This document shows positions 16,619-28,200 of a stretch of 64,000 nt of DNA, in pieces. The stretch spans positions 89,501 through 153,500 of the forward strand of contig JAUJYZ010001309.1 in NCBI GenBank assembly GCA_033675265.1, in the 5' to 3' direction. The translations under genes were made by a program, and so were the position numbers. The notes below the pieces were generated by a model. That model ran no database searches, had not been told where the DNA came from, and saw nothing but the letters and a program-made list of their open reading frames with translations. Numbering within the stretch: the first letter of the stretch is position 1; the number at the start of each line of letters is the position of its first letter. This DNA is from Actinostola sp. cb2023 (lineage: Eukaryota; Cnidaria; Anthozoa; Actiniaria; Actinostolidae).

Positions 16619-17620
16619 TTATTAAAGGATTGGTGTTTGTCTCTGACTTCTGTTTTTCATATAGACGTTTCGGCCATTAATCAATGGCCTTCATCAGTAT
16701 TAATCGGAAACGTTGCGATCTTTGAAATACTTAACGTTTGCGGCGCGCGCTTGATGTCCTTGCGCGCGCTTATTTCTTAGTCCCATGATGGTCTTGTAGA
16801 CTTCAGAAATTTGAATGCAATCATTCCCTGCGTTGGCATCTTGGCCCGTGAACCACGCTTCAAGGAAAAGCCTCTGGTGGTAGTTTTTTTCTCTGTCCAC
16901 AATTGTAATGTTTTTAAAGTCAAAAGAATGTCCTGTTTCGTTGCTGTGCTGTGCTATCTTTGAGTTAGGGTGGTTGTGAGCAATGGCTCCTCTGTGCTCC
17001 GAAGTTCGTGTTTTCATTGATCTGCCTGTCTGGCCATAGTATACAAAATCACATTCTGAGCATTTGATTTTGTATACTATGTCAGTTTCGCTGCTTGGAT
17101 CTTTGCGATCTTTTGGTCGTGGAAAGAGATTGCACAGTTTGGTCAGAGGGCGGTAAGCAACATCCAAGTTGTGTTGTTTCAAAACTCTGCTAATTTTCTC
17201 GGACACGCCTTTAACGTAAGGAAGGACAACAATTGATCTTTTTTGTTCCTCGACGTCGTTGGTCATTGTACTGGAACTGGAGGTCTGTTCTTTCTTTGAT
17301 TTAATGTTTCTCTCACAGTTCTGTATGATCTTAGGCGGGTAATTGTTAGCAGTCAGCACACTTTTTACGTATAATAATTCGTTTTTCTTGCCTTCTTCTG
17401 TTGATGGTATGTTGTTAGCGCGTTGAAGTAGTGTGTTGACGACAGACAATTTGTGTGCAGTAGGATGATGAGAGTTGAAGTCAAGGTATCTGTCCGTGTG
17501 TGTTGGCTTTCGGTATATGTTAACTGTGATGTGTCCTTCGTTTGAGCGTGAGGTGGTGGTGTCCAGGAAAGAGAGTCCAGATTCGGTTTCTTCTTGAATG
17601 GTGAATTGGATGTGTTTATT
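16619..17620 (-). mobile_element. Penelope-like element copy B, 5'-truncated
   Basis: This repeats 13302-14300 almost base for base, in the same orientation and head-to-tail with copy A, as in the tandem pseudo-LTR arrangement of PLEs. The GIY-YIG frame (17449-16700) is intact and its residues match copy A. At the site of one frameshift in A (near 14150), B lacks the extra base, so the frame through RYLDFNSHHPTAHK is open. The copy stops abruptly at about 17620. Confidence 0.88.
16664..16697 (-). ncRNA. Hammerhead ribozyme core, PLE copy B
   Basis: Same sequence as the core at 13347-13380. It lies upstream of copy A in the minus direction, so A is flanked by two cores, as expected for a tandem PLE. 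Confidence 0.75.
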
Positions 17621-18260
17621 CTTATTATTATGTTACCTGACTGTAACTTCACAATTTTTAACACTGTAAACTTGTTTTCATTAAGAGGTTATTTATTTCA
17701 ACATCGCGTAATATCCGCCAAAAGCGCCAAAAACCAGCCCTTTTGGACAGTTTGAATTTCGATTTTCACTTTGGATTAACACTCTAATTTTATTTTAACT
17801 AAGCACAAACTATTAAAAACAAAGTAAAATGTCTGCCTAAAGCTGTTTTAGCGTTGTACAAAGCCATTTTCCTACTTTTTGTTTCAAATTTGAGGTAATT
17901 CAGGGGAAAACATCAGCAACAACAGTAAATATACAGAGCTAGCCCATGTGGACAGTTTTCAAATCAAATTTTCACTTTGGATTAACACTCTAATTTCACT
18001 TTTACCGTTCAAAAACCATCACAAATACCTTGAACTCTTTGCTAAAGCAGTTTTAGCCTTGTACAAAACGTATTCTCCATGCTATTGGTTTTTGGCGCTC
18101 AATACGCGCGTTCGTAAAAAATCTCCTCTTAATTGTAAATCCATTTGATAATGTTCCATTGTAAGATTGGTAAATAAAACTAGTTATTACTCCTAAAATT
18201 TCTCTGTACGCAGCCGTGTATGAATAAATAACGTTACCTCTGTGTTGAGCTTTGGAATTT
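17621..18260. other. Non-coding stretch with a diverged internal duplication
   Basis: Segments near 17735-17870 and 17942-18075 share a TTTTCACTTTGGATTAACAC block and a later AGCxGTTTTAGCxTTGTAC block, so they are an old tandem duplication of about 200 bp. No gene is visible. Confidence 0.6.
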
Positions 18261-18265
18261 ATTCC

Positions 18266-18294
18266 GAGCTTTCGGCCATTGTGGCCATCGTCAG
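18266..18294 (-). ncRNA. Hammerhead core, PLE remnant
   Basis: On the minus strand: CTGACGA, stem II TGGCCACAATGGCC, then GAAAGCTC. CTGANGA permits C at the variable position. Stem III would be AG/CU. The sequence after it to about 18440 resembles a PLE terminus, without a coding part. Confidence 0.6.
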
Positions 18295-18746
18295 GGTAAA
18301 AACGTAATTAACGACAATTGTTACTATGGTGATTTTACAACAGCGCGAGCGAGTGAAAACGCTGACAATTACAAGCGCGCGCGAAGCAATAAAAATTAAC
18401 GGCAGTGGAACATAATTGGCTGATAATGTTCTCCCACTGTCTCAATAATAATAATACTTTATTTCAAGAGATCATAATACTAATACTGATGTGTGGTCCA
18501 TGCTCGTGGCGCTAAATCTATTAATTTTAGTAACCGGAAGGTGAGCACACGTTAGTGAAATCTGACTTCCGGCAGAAAAAATCACTTCCGGTAAAACGCT
18601 TAAAATCAAGAGAAAATACGTAAGCTCGTAGATTTCGGGATGATAACGTCCATGTCAAATAGACTAATAAGACGACAGTAAATTGGACAGTGAATTTCAG
18701 TCCGGCTTTGAAAGCTGAAAGTATTTTTGAATGTTCGATCTTCAAC

Positions 18747-19266
18747 GCGGCCGCGCGGCTTCTTGCCGCCATTTATGTAAATAAGAAATCTGCTGAGTCA
18801 AATTCAAATTAGATCGATTTTGTCGTTCAACCTGTGCTATTCTACATGAAATGGCTTCATGTAACACCGTAAGGGGTTGATTTCTTGGAAAAGGAGCTGT
18901 ATAGTTTGAAAAGAATCAAACTGAACCTTCGCCTGGTGAGTCGGACTGACTCAACTCAACATGAAACCAAAACCTACAACTACAACTACAAGACTACAAG
19001 CCTGCTGAATGTCGCTGATATTTGTACTTGCAGTTCTTCGTTTACTTGGTTTGAATAATTAGGGAGTATTCCCAGGAAAAGATGGAATCGATTGATGTTG
19101 ATTGAAAGTACTGAATTCGACGGAAAAAGAGGAAACGTCGGCCTCGCTTTTCAAAGATCATGAAAGAAAATGTGCCATGTTTGGCCTTGATTCACGATGA
19201 ACACAGAACAGCTGCTTCAAAAACACGTTCAAAGACGAAATATCTTCTAAACCATTCCTTCAAACA
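18747..19266. repeat. Dispersed repeat family, copy 1
   Basis: About 520 bp matching 47128-47504 plus 48530-48726. Shared blocks include GCGGCCGCGCGG, CCGCCATTTATGTAAATAAG, GTGAGTCGGACTGACTCAAC and GATTCACGATGAACA. The transposon type is not clear. Confidence 0.7.
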
Positions 19267-20190
19267 CATTTGAATCTCTTTGGATATACTTGGTGGCTCG
19301 TATTCATTATCATCCCGAGTGTTTTAGGAGTTATTTTAAAACAACAACAGTCAACTCGACACGGCATGCGCTTCAACGAGCGATTCAAACAAGATTGGTG
19401 AAGGTAAGCGTACATATAGATTATAGTGGATTAGATCTTTCTTTTTTCGCCAACGACTGCAATTTAAAATGTGTATTATTTCTACCTAGCGATGTTTACA
19501 TTCCATCCTTGAATTTTCTCGTCTCTTGTCTTGATTCATTGAAAACTTGTCCTACTTGTCGCTTGATTGTAGTCGTTTCTCAAAACCAGTTCAAAAACTC
19601 ATTAATTATTCATGAGGAAAACAAGGAACTGGATACCCCGGAAAGTCCGCTCTAGAGTACTTTGGAATGATTGCAAGTCCGCTCTCGAGTACTTTGACAT
19701 ATTATTTTGACATATTATTTTAGTCGTGGGACTGGAAAGATCAGTTCAAGTCCTTGGAATAGAAATATCATATAAATGAATAACTTAATTTCTGACAGGA
19801 AATACTATTTTAAATTAAACTTAGACACAAGGTTAAAAAACTGGGAATGCATGATTTTTAACTGCTTAAAAAACGCATTTAATAATTTCATAAACTCGCT
19901 ACGGCGGGATTCGAACCCGGAACACTCCATAGCCTGGCGGTCTGGGAGGGGAAAGGGGAGGAGGATTGGGGAGGAGAGAAGGCGAGGAGGAAATTTAAAC
20001 ATCAGATTACTTCGCAATAAAAACCGACGAGTCGTAGTTTATAGGACTTGAAGTCAGTTTTGGTTGGCATAGATTTGTGCTTTTTACTTCTAGTCTTGTG
20101 CTTTGTTGCAAGTGTTTTCATTTTCATTTTGCCATATAATAATAACAACAATAATAATTATAATAAAGATTAGTTTCTTCTACTTTAAGG
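19267..20190. other. Non-coding stretch with a tRNA-like B-box
   Basis: No recognisable gene. At 19903-19920, on the minus strand, CCGGGTTCGAATCCCG matches a tRNA T-arm, but no matching 5' half is apparent, so a SINE or tRNA fragment is likely. A frame at 19290-19655 has no family signal. Confidence 0.5.
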
Positions 20191-20203
20191 ATTTAATATA
20201 TCC

Positions 20204-20232
20204 GAGCTTTCGGGCCCATGGCCCATCATCAG
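20204..20232 (-). ncRNA. Hammerhead core, PLE copy C
   Basis: On the minus strand: CTGATGA, stem II GGGCC/GGCCC, then GAAAGCTC. It lies about 30 bp past the stop of the GIY-YIG frame of copy C. Confidence 0.7.
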
Positions 20233-21740
20233 GGAATGAAGGCAATTCTAACAAACTTTCAGTTAACGTAGAAAACAATGACAAATGACAAACGCGTTGC
20301 TATGCACGCGCACAGAAAAGTGATGAACTCTTTGATAGCGCGCGCTAATTCTAACAATATTCACACTATAATGCCGTAAAAGAGGAAAATAATTATTTGG
20401 AATGGTTCTGCCACAGTCTCTATTAAAAATTGAGTTCTTATTTTTGGCAATTAACCAAGCCTCCGTCCATCTTCGTTTCGTCCAGTTGTTCTCACTGGCA
20501 AGTATCCTCGTGTCTACCCAAGAGATGTCATGGTTGTTGGTGTTTGCGTGCTCTGATATTGCTGAACTGTCTGTTTTTGCCAACCTAACATTAGCCATGT
20601 GCTCCTTCAGCCTAGTCTTTAACGCTCTTCCTCTTTTCCCTATATACACAGCCTCACAGTTACCACAGGGGATTTCATACACGACACCTGTCTTCTTTTC
20701 TAAAGGAACCTCGTCTTTCGGCTTTGAGAGCAACTGCCTTAACGTAGTTAGAGGTTTAATGGCCGTTTTGATGTTGTAACCTTCTAAGACTCTCTTTATT
20801 CTCTCCGTCGTTCTTTTGACGTATGGTATTGTTGCAAAGCCACAGTGCTCTTGTTCTTGTTTATTTGGGTCTTTGGGCCTTAGAGGATGCATATGTGTCC
20901 TAAGAAAACGCTTGGGGTAACCATTGTCAAAACAGAGGCTTTTAAACACGTGCTCTCTTTCTTTGCGTTTATCTTGATCAGTAGTTGGGATGGAATTAGC
21001 TCTATCATTCAGCGTTCGAATCACAGAAGCTTTGTGTTGTGCTGGATGATGACTCTCAAAGTGCAGATATCTATCCGTATGGGTCTTTTTGCGGTAGACT
21101 GTAATATTAATACTTCCATCATCATTTACTGTATTCAAGGTGTCCAGAAATGGTAAGCCCTCGTGAGAGTATCTTTCAATCGTAAACTTGATATTGGGAT
21201 CTTGTGAGTTAAGATGGTTATGAAATGCATCAATTTCGTCACTTTTCATATCAAGAAATCTGTGCTTTTTTCGTAGACCAGCTACGGGGACTGGGCACGA
21301 GTTTACCGGTCCCCCTATGTTAGGTTTCCCAGTCTTTTTGGCCGTGTTACAAAATGGAGGACAATGTTTACATTCATTTACTCGATTTGCTGTAAGTTTG
21401 GATGGATTTTTCGATAAAAATCGTACTTTTAAGCGAAAAATATTTACAGGGTTTCCAAACTATGGTAAGTACAATGCCCAAATATGGACATAGGAAAGCT
21501 GGCCGAGCAACAGCACACTTTAATGGGGGGGGGGATTTCTTGATATGGATGACACAAACTGTGTCATCGACATATCTCTTGAACACCGGCTAGGAGGGCT
21601 GGGATATGTTGCTATTAACCTACTCTCTAGATCTTCCATCACCAAGTTCGATACGACAACTGACACTATGGGAGCCCATAGCTGTTCCATGGATCTGTCT
21701 GTAGAATTTATATACCCTGGCACTGGAATTCTGTAGAGTT
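20204..21740 (-). mobile_element. Penelope-like element copy C, 5'-truncated and interrupted
   Basis: The frame at 21249-20263 carries the RT thumb region (GLPFLDTL, YRKKTHTDRYLHFESHHP) and a GIY-YIG domain (VVYEIPCGNCEAVYIGKRG). Upstream, 21723-21540 retains RT pieces in two frames (SNLVMEDLESR and RYVDDTVCVI). About 290 bp of unrelated sequence (roughly 21250-21540) lies between the YVDD motif and the thumb. It starts and ends with ATTTCTTGATATG in inverted orientation and holds a 9-10 C run. It differs in sequence from copies A/B, so it is another subfamily. Confidence 0.8.
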
Positions 21741-21956
21741 CAAACAGAACGCTAACAGACTAGATATTTCTGCAGTTGTGAGTTGAGTGCGCTGTAAAAG
21801 ATCTTGATCCAAGTCCAGTCTAGTCTTAGTTTGTTGCACAAAGGTATTTCTTTAAAATATTTACGGTAATTGTTTAATATCAAGGGCAATACTATTCCAT
21901 TCACTCGCATAATATACCGAGCAATGATACTATTAGGACTATACTTAGGGCGACTT

Positions 21957-22176
21957 TAGGTCACTTTAGGTCACTTTAGGTCACTTTAGGTCACTTTAGG
22001 TCACTTTAGGTCACTTTAGGTCACTTTAGGTCACTTTAGGTCACTTTAGGTCACTTTAGGTCACTTTAGGTCACTTTAGGTCACTTTAGGTCACTTTAGG
22101 TCACTTTAGGTCACTTTAGGTCACTTTAGGTCACTTTAGGTCACTTTAGGTCACTTTAGGTCACTTTAGGTCACTT
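21957..22176. repeat. 10-bp tandem repeat, about 22 near-perfect copies
   Basis: The unit is TCACTTTAGG. It ends 43 bp beyond the stop codon of SLC22 gene 1, so it probably lies in or near the 3' UTR. The array at 35825-37530 occupies the matching position of gene 2. Confidence 0.95.
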
Positions 22177-22218
22177 CAATACCCGAAATAGGCCTTAGTT
22201 ACCAAATAAGGAATATCT

Positions 22219-25200
22219 TCAGAGATGTGAGTCAAGAATCCTACTACTCTGACGACCGTCTTCTTGTTCTGTTGGCAGCTGTTTATCAAATGTATCCTTG
22301 GTTGGTGCGTTCATTGTTTCTGGTAAAGTTAGGCAGAGCACACCAGCGATGAATGCAGATATGGCGAATATAGAATAGGGCAACATCACGTGAATACGGA
22401 CCTGAAATTAGAAAAAGAGATAAAAAAGAGCATTGATAAATATGTCGACACTTGTTTCACCACAATCCTTTGCGCGGCAAAATCCGCTAAGCATTGTTCA
22501 GTGAAATATAGAGTTTTCAAGCAGTTAGCTGCTTTATGTATGGCAAGTGTCAAACAGTGTGTAGGAGCAAGGAGCAAGGAGCAAGGAGCAAGGAGCAAGG
22601 AGCAAGGAGCAAGGAGCAAGGAGCAAGGAGCAAGGAGCAAGGAGCAAGGAGCAAGGAGCAAGGAGCAAGGAGCAAGGAGCAAGGAGCAAGGAGCAAGGAG
22701 CAAGGAGCAAGGAGCAAGGAGCAAGGAGCAAGGAGCAAGGAGCAAGGAGCATGAGCATGTATTATTATTATTATTATTATGTATCATGGAGCGAGGAGCG
22801 AGGAGCGAGGAGCGAGGAGCGAGGAGCGAGGAGCGGGATGAGAATGTTTTTGATACTCGGGAAGCTAGATCTGAATAGAGTTTGTGAACTCGCCTTTATT
22901 TCTAGCCAGGTGTTTTGCTCGGCTATAACTAATGTAATACTTACAAGCCAGATGATGAATGGAGCAGAAATCGAACCAATACGAGCAGCTGCAGAAGACG
23001 TTCCCATGCCGACATTCCTAACAAAATAATTTATTCGGACATATGCTTGGTTGGTATCAATCAGCTTTTAAAAGTCCTTGAATCTATTTGTCTTCGACTA
23101 AGCGACAAAACGGCCCCCATGTGCTATCAAGCAGAGAGTATTCTATTGAAAAGGTGCAATTCAATTGATGAAAATTCGACCACCAGACCGGAAATGACGT
23201 TACCTGATGACCGTCGGGAAGAGCTCAGCCGAGTAGATATAAATGACGTCATAAGAGTAGTATAGATGGGACCATAGTTACCTGATAACCGTCGGGAAGA
23301 GCTCAGCCGAGTATATATAAATGACGTCATAAGAGTAGTATAGATGGGACCATAGTTACCTGATAACCGTCGGGAAGAGCTCAGCCGAGTAGATATAAAT
23401 GACGTCATAAGAGCAGTATGGAAGGGACCATAGTTACCTGATGACCGTCGGGAAGAGCTCAGCCGAGTATATATAAATGACGTCATAAGAGTAGTATAGA
23501 TGGGACCATAGTTACCTGATAACCGTCGGGAAGAGCTCAGCCGAGTAGATATAAATGACGTCATAAGAGCAGTATGGAAGGGACCATAGTTACCTGATGA
23601 CCGTCGGGAAGAGCTCAGCCGAGTAGATATAAATGACGTCATAAGAGTAGTATAGAAGGGACCATAGTTACCTGATGACCGTCGGGAAGAGCTCAGCCGA
23701 GTAGATATAAATGACGTCATAAGAGTAGTATAGAAGGGACCACAGTTACCTGATGACCGTCGGGAAGAGCTCAGCCGAGTAGATATAAATGACGTCATAA
23801 GAGTAGTATAGAAGGGACCATAGTTACCTGATGACCGTCGGGAAGAGCTCAGCCGAGTAGATATAAATGACGTCATAAGAGTAGTATAGAAGGGACCATA
23901 GTTACCTGATGACCGTCGGGAAGAGCTCAGCCGAGTAGATATAAATGACGTCATAAGAGTAGTGTAGATGGGACCATAGTTACCTGATGACCGTCGGGAA
24001 GAGCTCAGCCGAGTATATATAAATGACGTCATAAGAGTAGTATAGAAGGGACCATAGTTACCTGATGACCGTCGGGAAGAGCTCAGCCGAGTAGATATAA
24101 ATGACGTCAAAAGCCAAGTTGATGAAGAACTTTGCAATCATAGCCATGATGATGCGACCAACAAGAAAACCTGAAACAAAGATCATGAAATACTTGGTCT
24201 AGTGGTTAGTACATCGGGGTCGACATGCCTGGTCTAGTGGTGCCTGGTCTAGTGGTTAGTACATCGTGGTCGACATGCCTGGTCTAGTGGTTTGTACATC
24301 GGAGTCGACATGCCTGATCTAGTGGTTAGCACGTCAGGGTCGACATGCCTGGTCTAGTGGTTAGTACATCGGGGTCGACATGCCTGGTCTAGTGGTGCCT
24401 GGTCTAGTGGTTAGTACATCGTGGTCGACATGCCTGGTCTAGTGGTTTGTACATCGAGTAGTCGACATGCCTGATCTAGTGGTTAGCACGTCAGGGTCGA
24501 CATGCCTGGTCTAGTGGTTAGTGCATCGGGGTCGACATGCCTGATCTAGTGGTTAGCACGTCGGGGTCGACATGCCTGGTCTAGTGGTTAGTACATCGGG
24601 GTCGACATGCCTGGTCTAGTGGTCAGTACATCGGGGTCGACATGCCTGATCTAGTGGTTAGTACATCGGGGTCGACATGCCTGATCTAGTGGTTAGTACA
24701 TCGGGGTCTACATGCCTGGTCTAGTGGTTAGTACATCGGGGTCTACATGCCTGGTCTAGTGGTTAGTACATCGGGGTCGACATGCCTGGTCTAGTGGTTA
24801 GTACATCGGGGTCGACATGCCTGGTCTAGTGGTTAGCACATCATGGTCGACATGCCTGGTCTAGTGGTTAGTACATCGGGGTCGACATGCCTGGTCTAGT
24901 GGTTAGTACATCGGGGTCGACATGCCTGGTCTAGTGGTTAGTACATCATGGTCGACATGCCTGGTCTAGTGGTTAGTACATCGGGGTCGACATGCCTGGT
25001 CTAGTGGTTAGTACATCGGGGTCGACATGCCTGGTCTAGTGGTTAGTACATCATGGTCGACATGCCTGGTCTAGTGGTTAGTACATCGGAGTCGACATGC
25101 CTGGTCTAGTGGTCAGTACATCGGGGTCGACATGCCTGGTCTAGTGGTTAGTACATCGGGGTCGACATGCCTGGTCTAGTGGTTAGTACATCGTGGTCGA

Positions 25201-28200
25201 CATGCCTGGTCTAGTGGTCAGTACATCGGGGTCGACATGCCTGGTCTAGTGGTTAGTACATCGTGGTCGACATGCCTGGTCTAGTGGTCAGTACATCGGG
25301 GTCGACATGCCTGGTCTAGTGGTTAGTACATCGGGGTCGACATGCCTGGTCTAGTGGTTAGTACATCGTGGTCGACATGCCTGGTCTAGTGGTCAGTACA
25401 TCGGGGTCGACATGCCTGGTCTAGTGGTTAGTACATCGTGGTCGACATGCCTGGTCTAGTGGTTAGTACATCATGGTCGACATGCCTGGTCTAGTGGTTA
25501 GTACATCGTGGTCGACATGCCTGGTCTAGTGGTTAGTACATCATGGTCGACATGCCTGGTCTAGTGGTTAGTACATCGTGGTCGACATGCCTGGTCTAGT
25601 GGTTAGTACATCATGGTCGACATGCCTGGTCTAGTGGTTAGTACATCGGGGTCGACATGCCTGGTCTAGTGGTTAGTACATCATGGTCGACATGCCTGGT
25701 CTAGTGCATGGTTAGTACATCATGGTCGACATGCCTGGTCTAGTGGTTAGTACATCATGGTCGACATGCCTGGTCTAGTGCATGGTTAGTACATCATGGT
25801 CGACATGCCTGGTCTAGTGGTTAGTACATCATGGTCGACATGCCTGGTCTAGTGGTCAGTACATCGGGGTCGACATGCCTGGTCTAGTGGTTAGTACATC
25901 GGTCGACATGCCTGATCTAGTGGTTAGTACATCGGAGTCGACATGCCTGGTCTAGTGGTTAGTACATCGTGGTCGACATGCCTGGTTTTTAGTGGTTAGT
26001 ACATCATGGTCGACATGCCTGGTCTAGTGGTTAGTACATCGTGATCGACATGCCTGGTCTAGTGGTTAGTACATCGTGGTCGACATGCCTGGTCTAGTGG
26101 TCAGTACATCGGGGTCGACATGCCTGGTCTAGTGGTTAGTACATCGTGGTCGACATGCCTGGTCTAGTGGTTAGTACATCATGGTCGACATGCCTGGTCT
26201 AGTGGTTAGTACATCGTGGTCGACATGCCTGGTCTAGTGGTCAGTACATCGGGGTCGACATGCCTGGTCTAGTGGTTAGTACATCGTGGTCGACATGCCT
26301 GGTCTAGTGGTCAGTACATCGGGGTCGACATGCCTGGTCTAGTGGTTAGTACATCGGGGTCGACATGCCTGGTCTAGTGGTTAGTACATCGTGGTCGACA
26401 TGCCTGGTCTAGTGGTCAGTACATCGGGGTCGACATGCCTGGTCTAGTGGTTAGTACATCGTGGTCGACATGCCTGGTCTAGTGGTTAGTACATCATGGT
26501 CGACATGCCTGGTCTAGTGGTTAGTACATCGTGGTCGACATGCCTGGTCTAGTGGTTAGTACATCATGGTCGACATGCCTGGTCTAGTGGTTAGTACATC
26601 GTGGTCGACATGCCTGGTCTAGTGGTTAGTACATCATGGTCGACATGCCTGGTCTAGTGGTTAGTACATCGGGGTCGACATGCCTGGTCTAGTGGTTAGT
26701 ACATCATGGTCGACATGCCTGGTCTAGTGCATGGTTAGTACATCATGGTCGACATGCCTGGTCTAGTGGTTAGTACATCATGGTCGACATGCCTGGTCTA
26801 GTGCATGGTTAGTACATCATGGTCGACATGCCTGGTCTAGTGGTTAGTACATCATGGTCGACATGCCTGGTCTAGTGGTCAGTACATCGGGGTCGACATG
26901 CCTGGTCTAGTGGTTAGTACATCGGTCGACATGCCTGATCTAGTGGTTAGTACATCGGAGTCGACATGCCTGGTCTAGTGGTTAGTACATCGTGGTCGAC
27001 ATGCCTGGTTAGTAGTGGTTAGTACATCATGGTCGACATGCCTGGTCTAGTGGTTAGTACATCGTGATCGACATGCCTGGTCTAGTGGTTAGTACATCGT
27101 GGTCGACATGCCTGGTCTAGTGGTCAGTACATCGGGGTCGACATGCCTGGTCTAGTGGTTAGTACATCGTGGTCGACATGCCTGGTCTAGTGGTTAGTAC
27201 ATCATGGTCGACATGCCTGGTCTAGTGGTTAGTACATCGTGGTCGACATGCCTGGTCTAGTGGTTAGTACATCATGGTCGACATGCCTGGTCTAGTGGTT
27301 AGTACATCGTGGTCGACATGCCTGGTCTAGTGGTTAGTACATCATGGTCGACATGCCTGGTCTAGTGGTTAGTACATCGGGGTCGACATGCCTGGTCTAG
27401 TGGTTAGTACATCATGGTCGACATGCCTGGTCTAGTGCATGGTTAGTACATCATGGTCGACATGCCTGGTCTAGTGGTTAGTACATCATGGTCGACATGC
27501 CTGGTCTAGTGGTCAGTCAGTACATCGGGGTCGACATGCCTGGTCTAGTGGTTAGTACATCGGTCGACATGCCTGATCTAGTGGTTAGTACATCGGAGTC
27601 GACATGCCTGGTCTAGTGGTTAGTACATCGTGGTCGACATGCCTGGTTTTTAGTGGTTAGTACATCATGGTCGACATGCCTGGTCTAGTGGTTAGTACAT
27701 CGTGATCGACATGCCTGGTCTAGTGGTTAGTACATCGGGGTCGACATGCCTGATCTAGTGGTTAGTACATCGGGGTCTACATGCCTGGTCTAGTGGTTAG
27801 TACATCGGGGTCGACATGCCTGGTCTAGTGGTTAGTACATCGGGGTCGACATGCCTGGTCTAATGGTTAGTACATCGGGGTCGACATGCCTGGTCTAGTG
27901 GTTAGTACATCATGGTCGACATGCCTGGTCTAGTGGTTAGTACATCGGGGTCGACATGCCTGGTCTAATGGTTAGTATGTTCATGGAAGCCCAGCTGATA
28001 AGTTTCCAAAAAGCAAGTCAACGTAACATACGACATATCCAGAAATGTAATAGATACAAAAAGGGAGGATCTTTCGAAAATTGTTTTTTTTCAAACTTTA
28101 CAGTACTGTAACTTACCTGTTTGAGAGAGATCTCTTTGTGGCAGCTTTGTCATACTGTTAACTTACCGGTTTGAGAGAAATCTCTTTGAAGGAGAACTGC

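Noticed and set aside
18527..18772. 81-residue ORF starting MAARSRAAALKIEHSK
   Set aside because: It overlaps the start of a dispersed repeat and has no domain; its upstream sequence does not look like a gene.
19290..19655. 121-residue ORF with HYHPECFRSYF
   Set aside because: No family recognised, low complexity of evidence, and it abuts a dispersed repeat.
19895..19960. Functional tRNA gene
   Set aside because: Only the T-arm is present; the acceptor stem and D-arm partners are not found.
22390..22878. ORFs with SKEQGAR or LLAPCSL repeats
   Set aside because: Translations of a 7-bp intronic repeat in every frame.
23127..24137. 336-residue protein with 26-residue repeats on the minus strand
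   Set aside because: It is a different frame across the 78-bp exon-edge array; the SLC22 exon frame is the meaningful one.
24195..27985. CRISPR-like array of direct repeats
   Set aside because: Units abut without unique spacers, and the genome is eukaryotic; it is a satellite.
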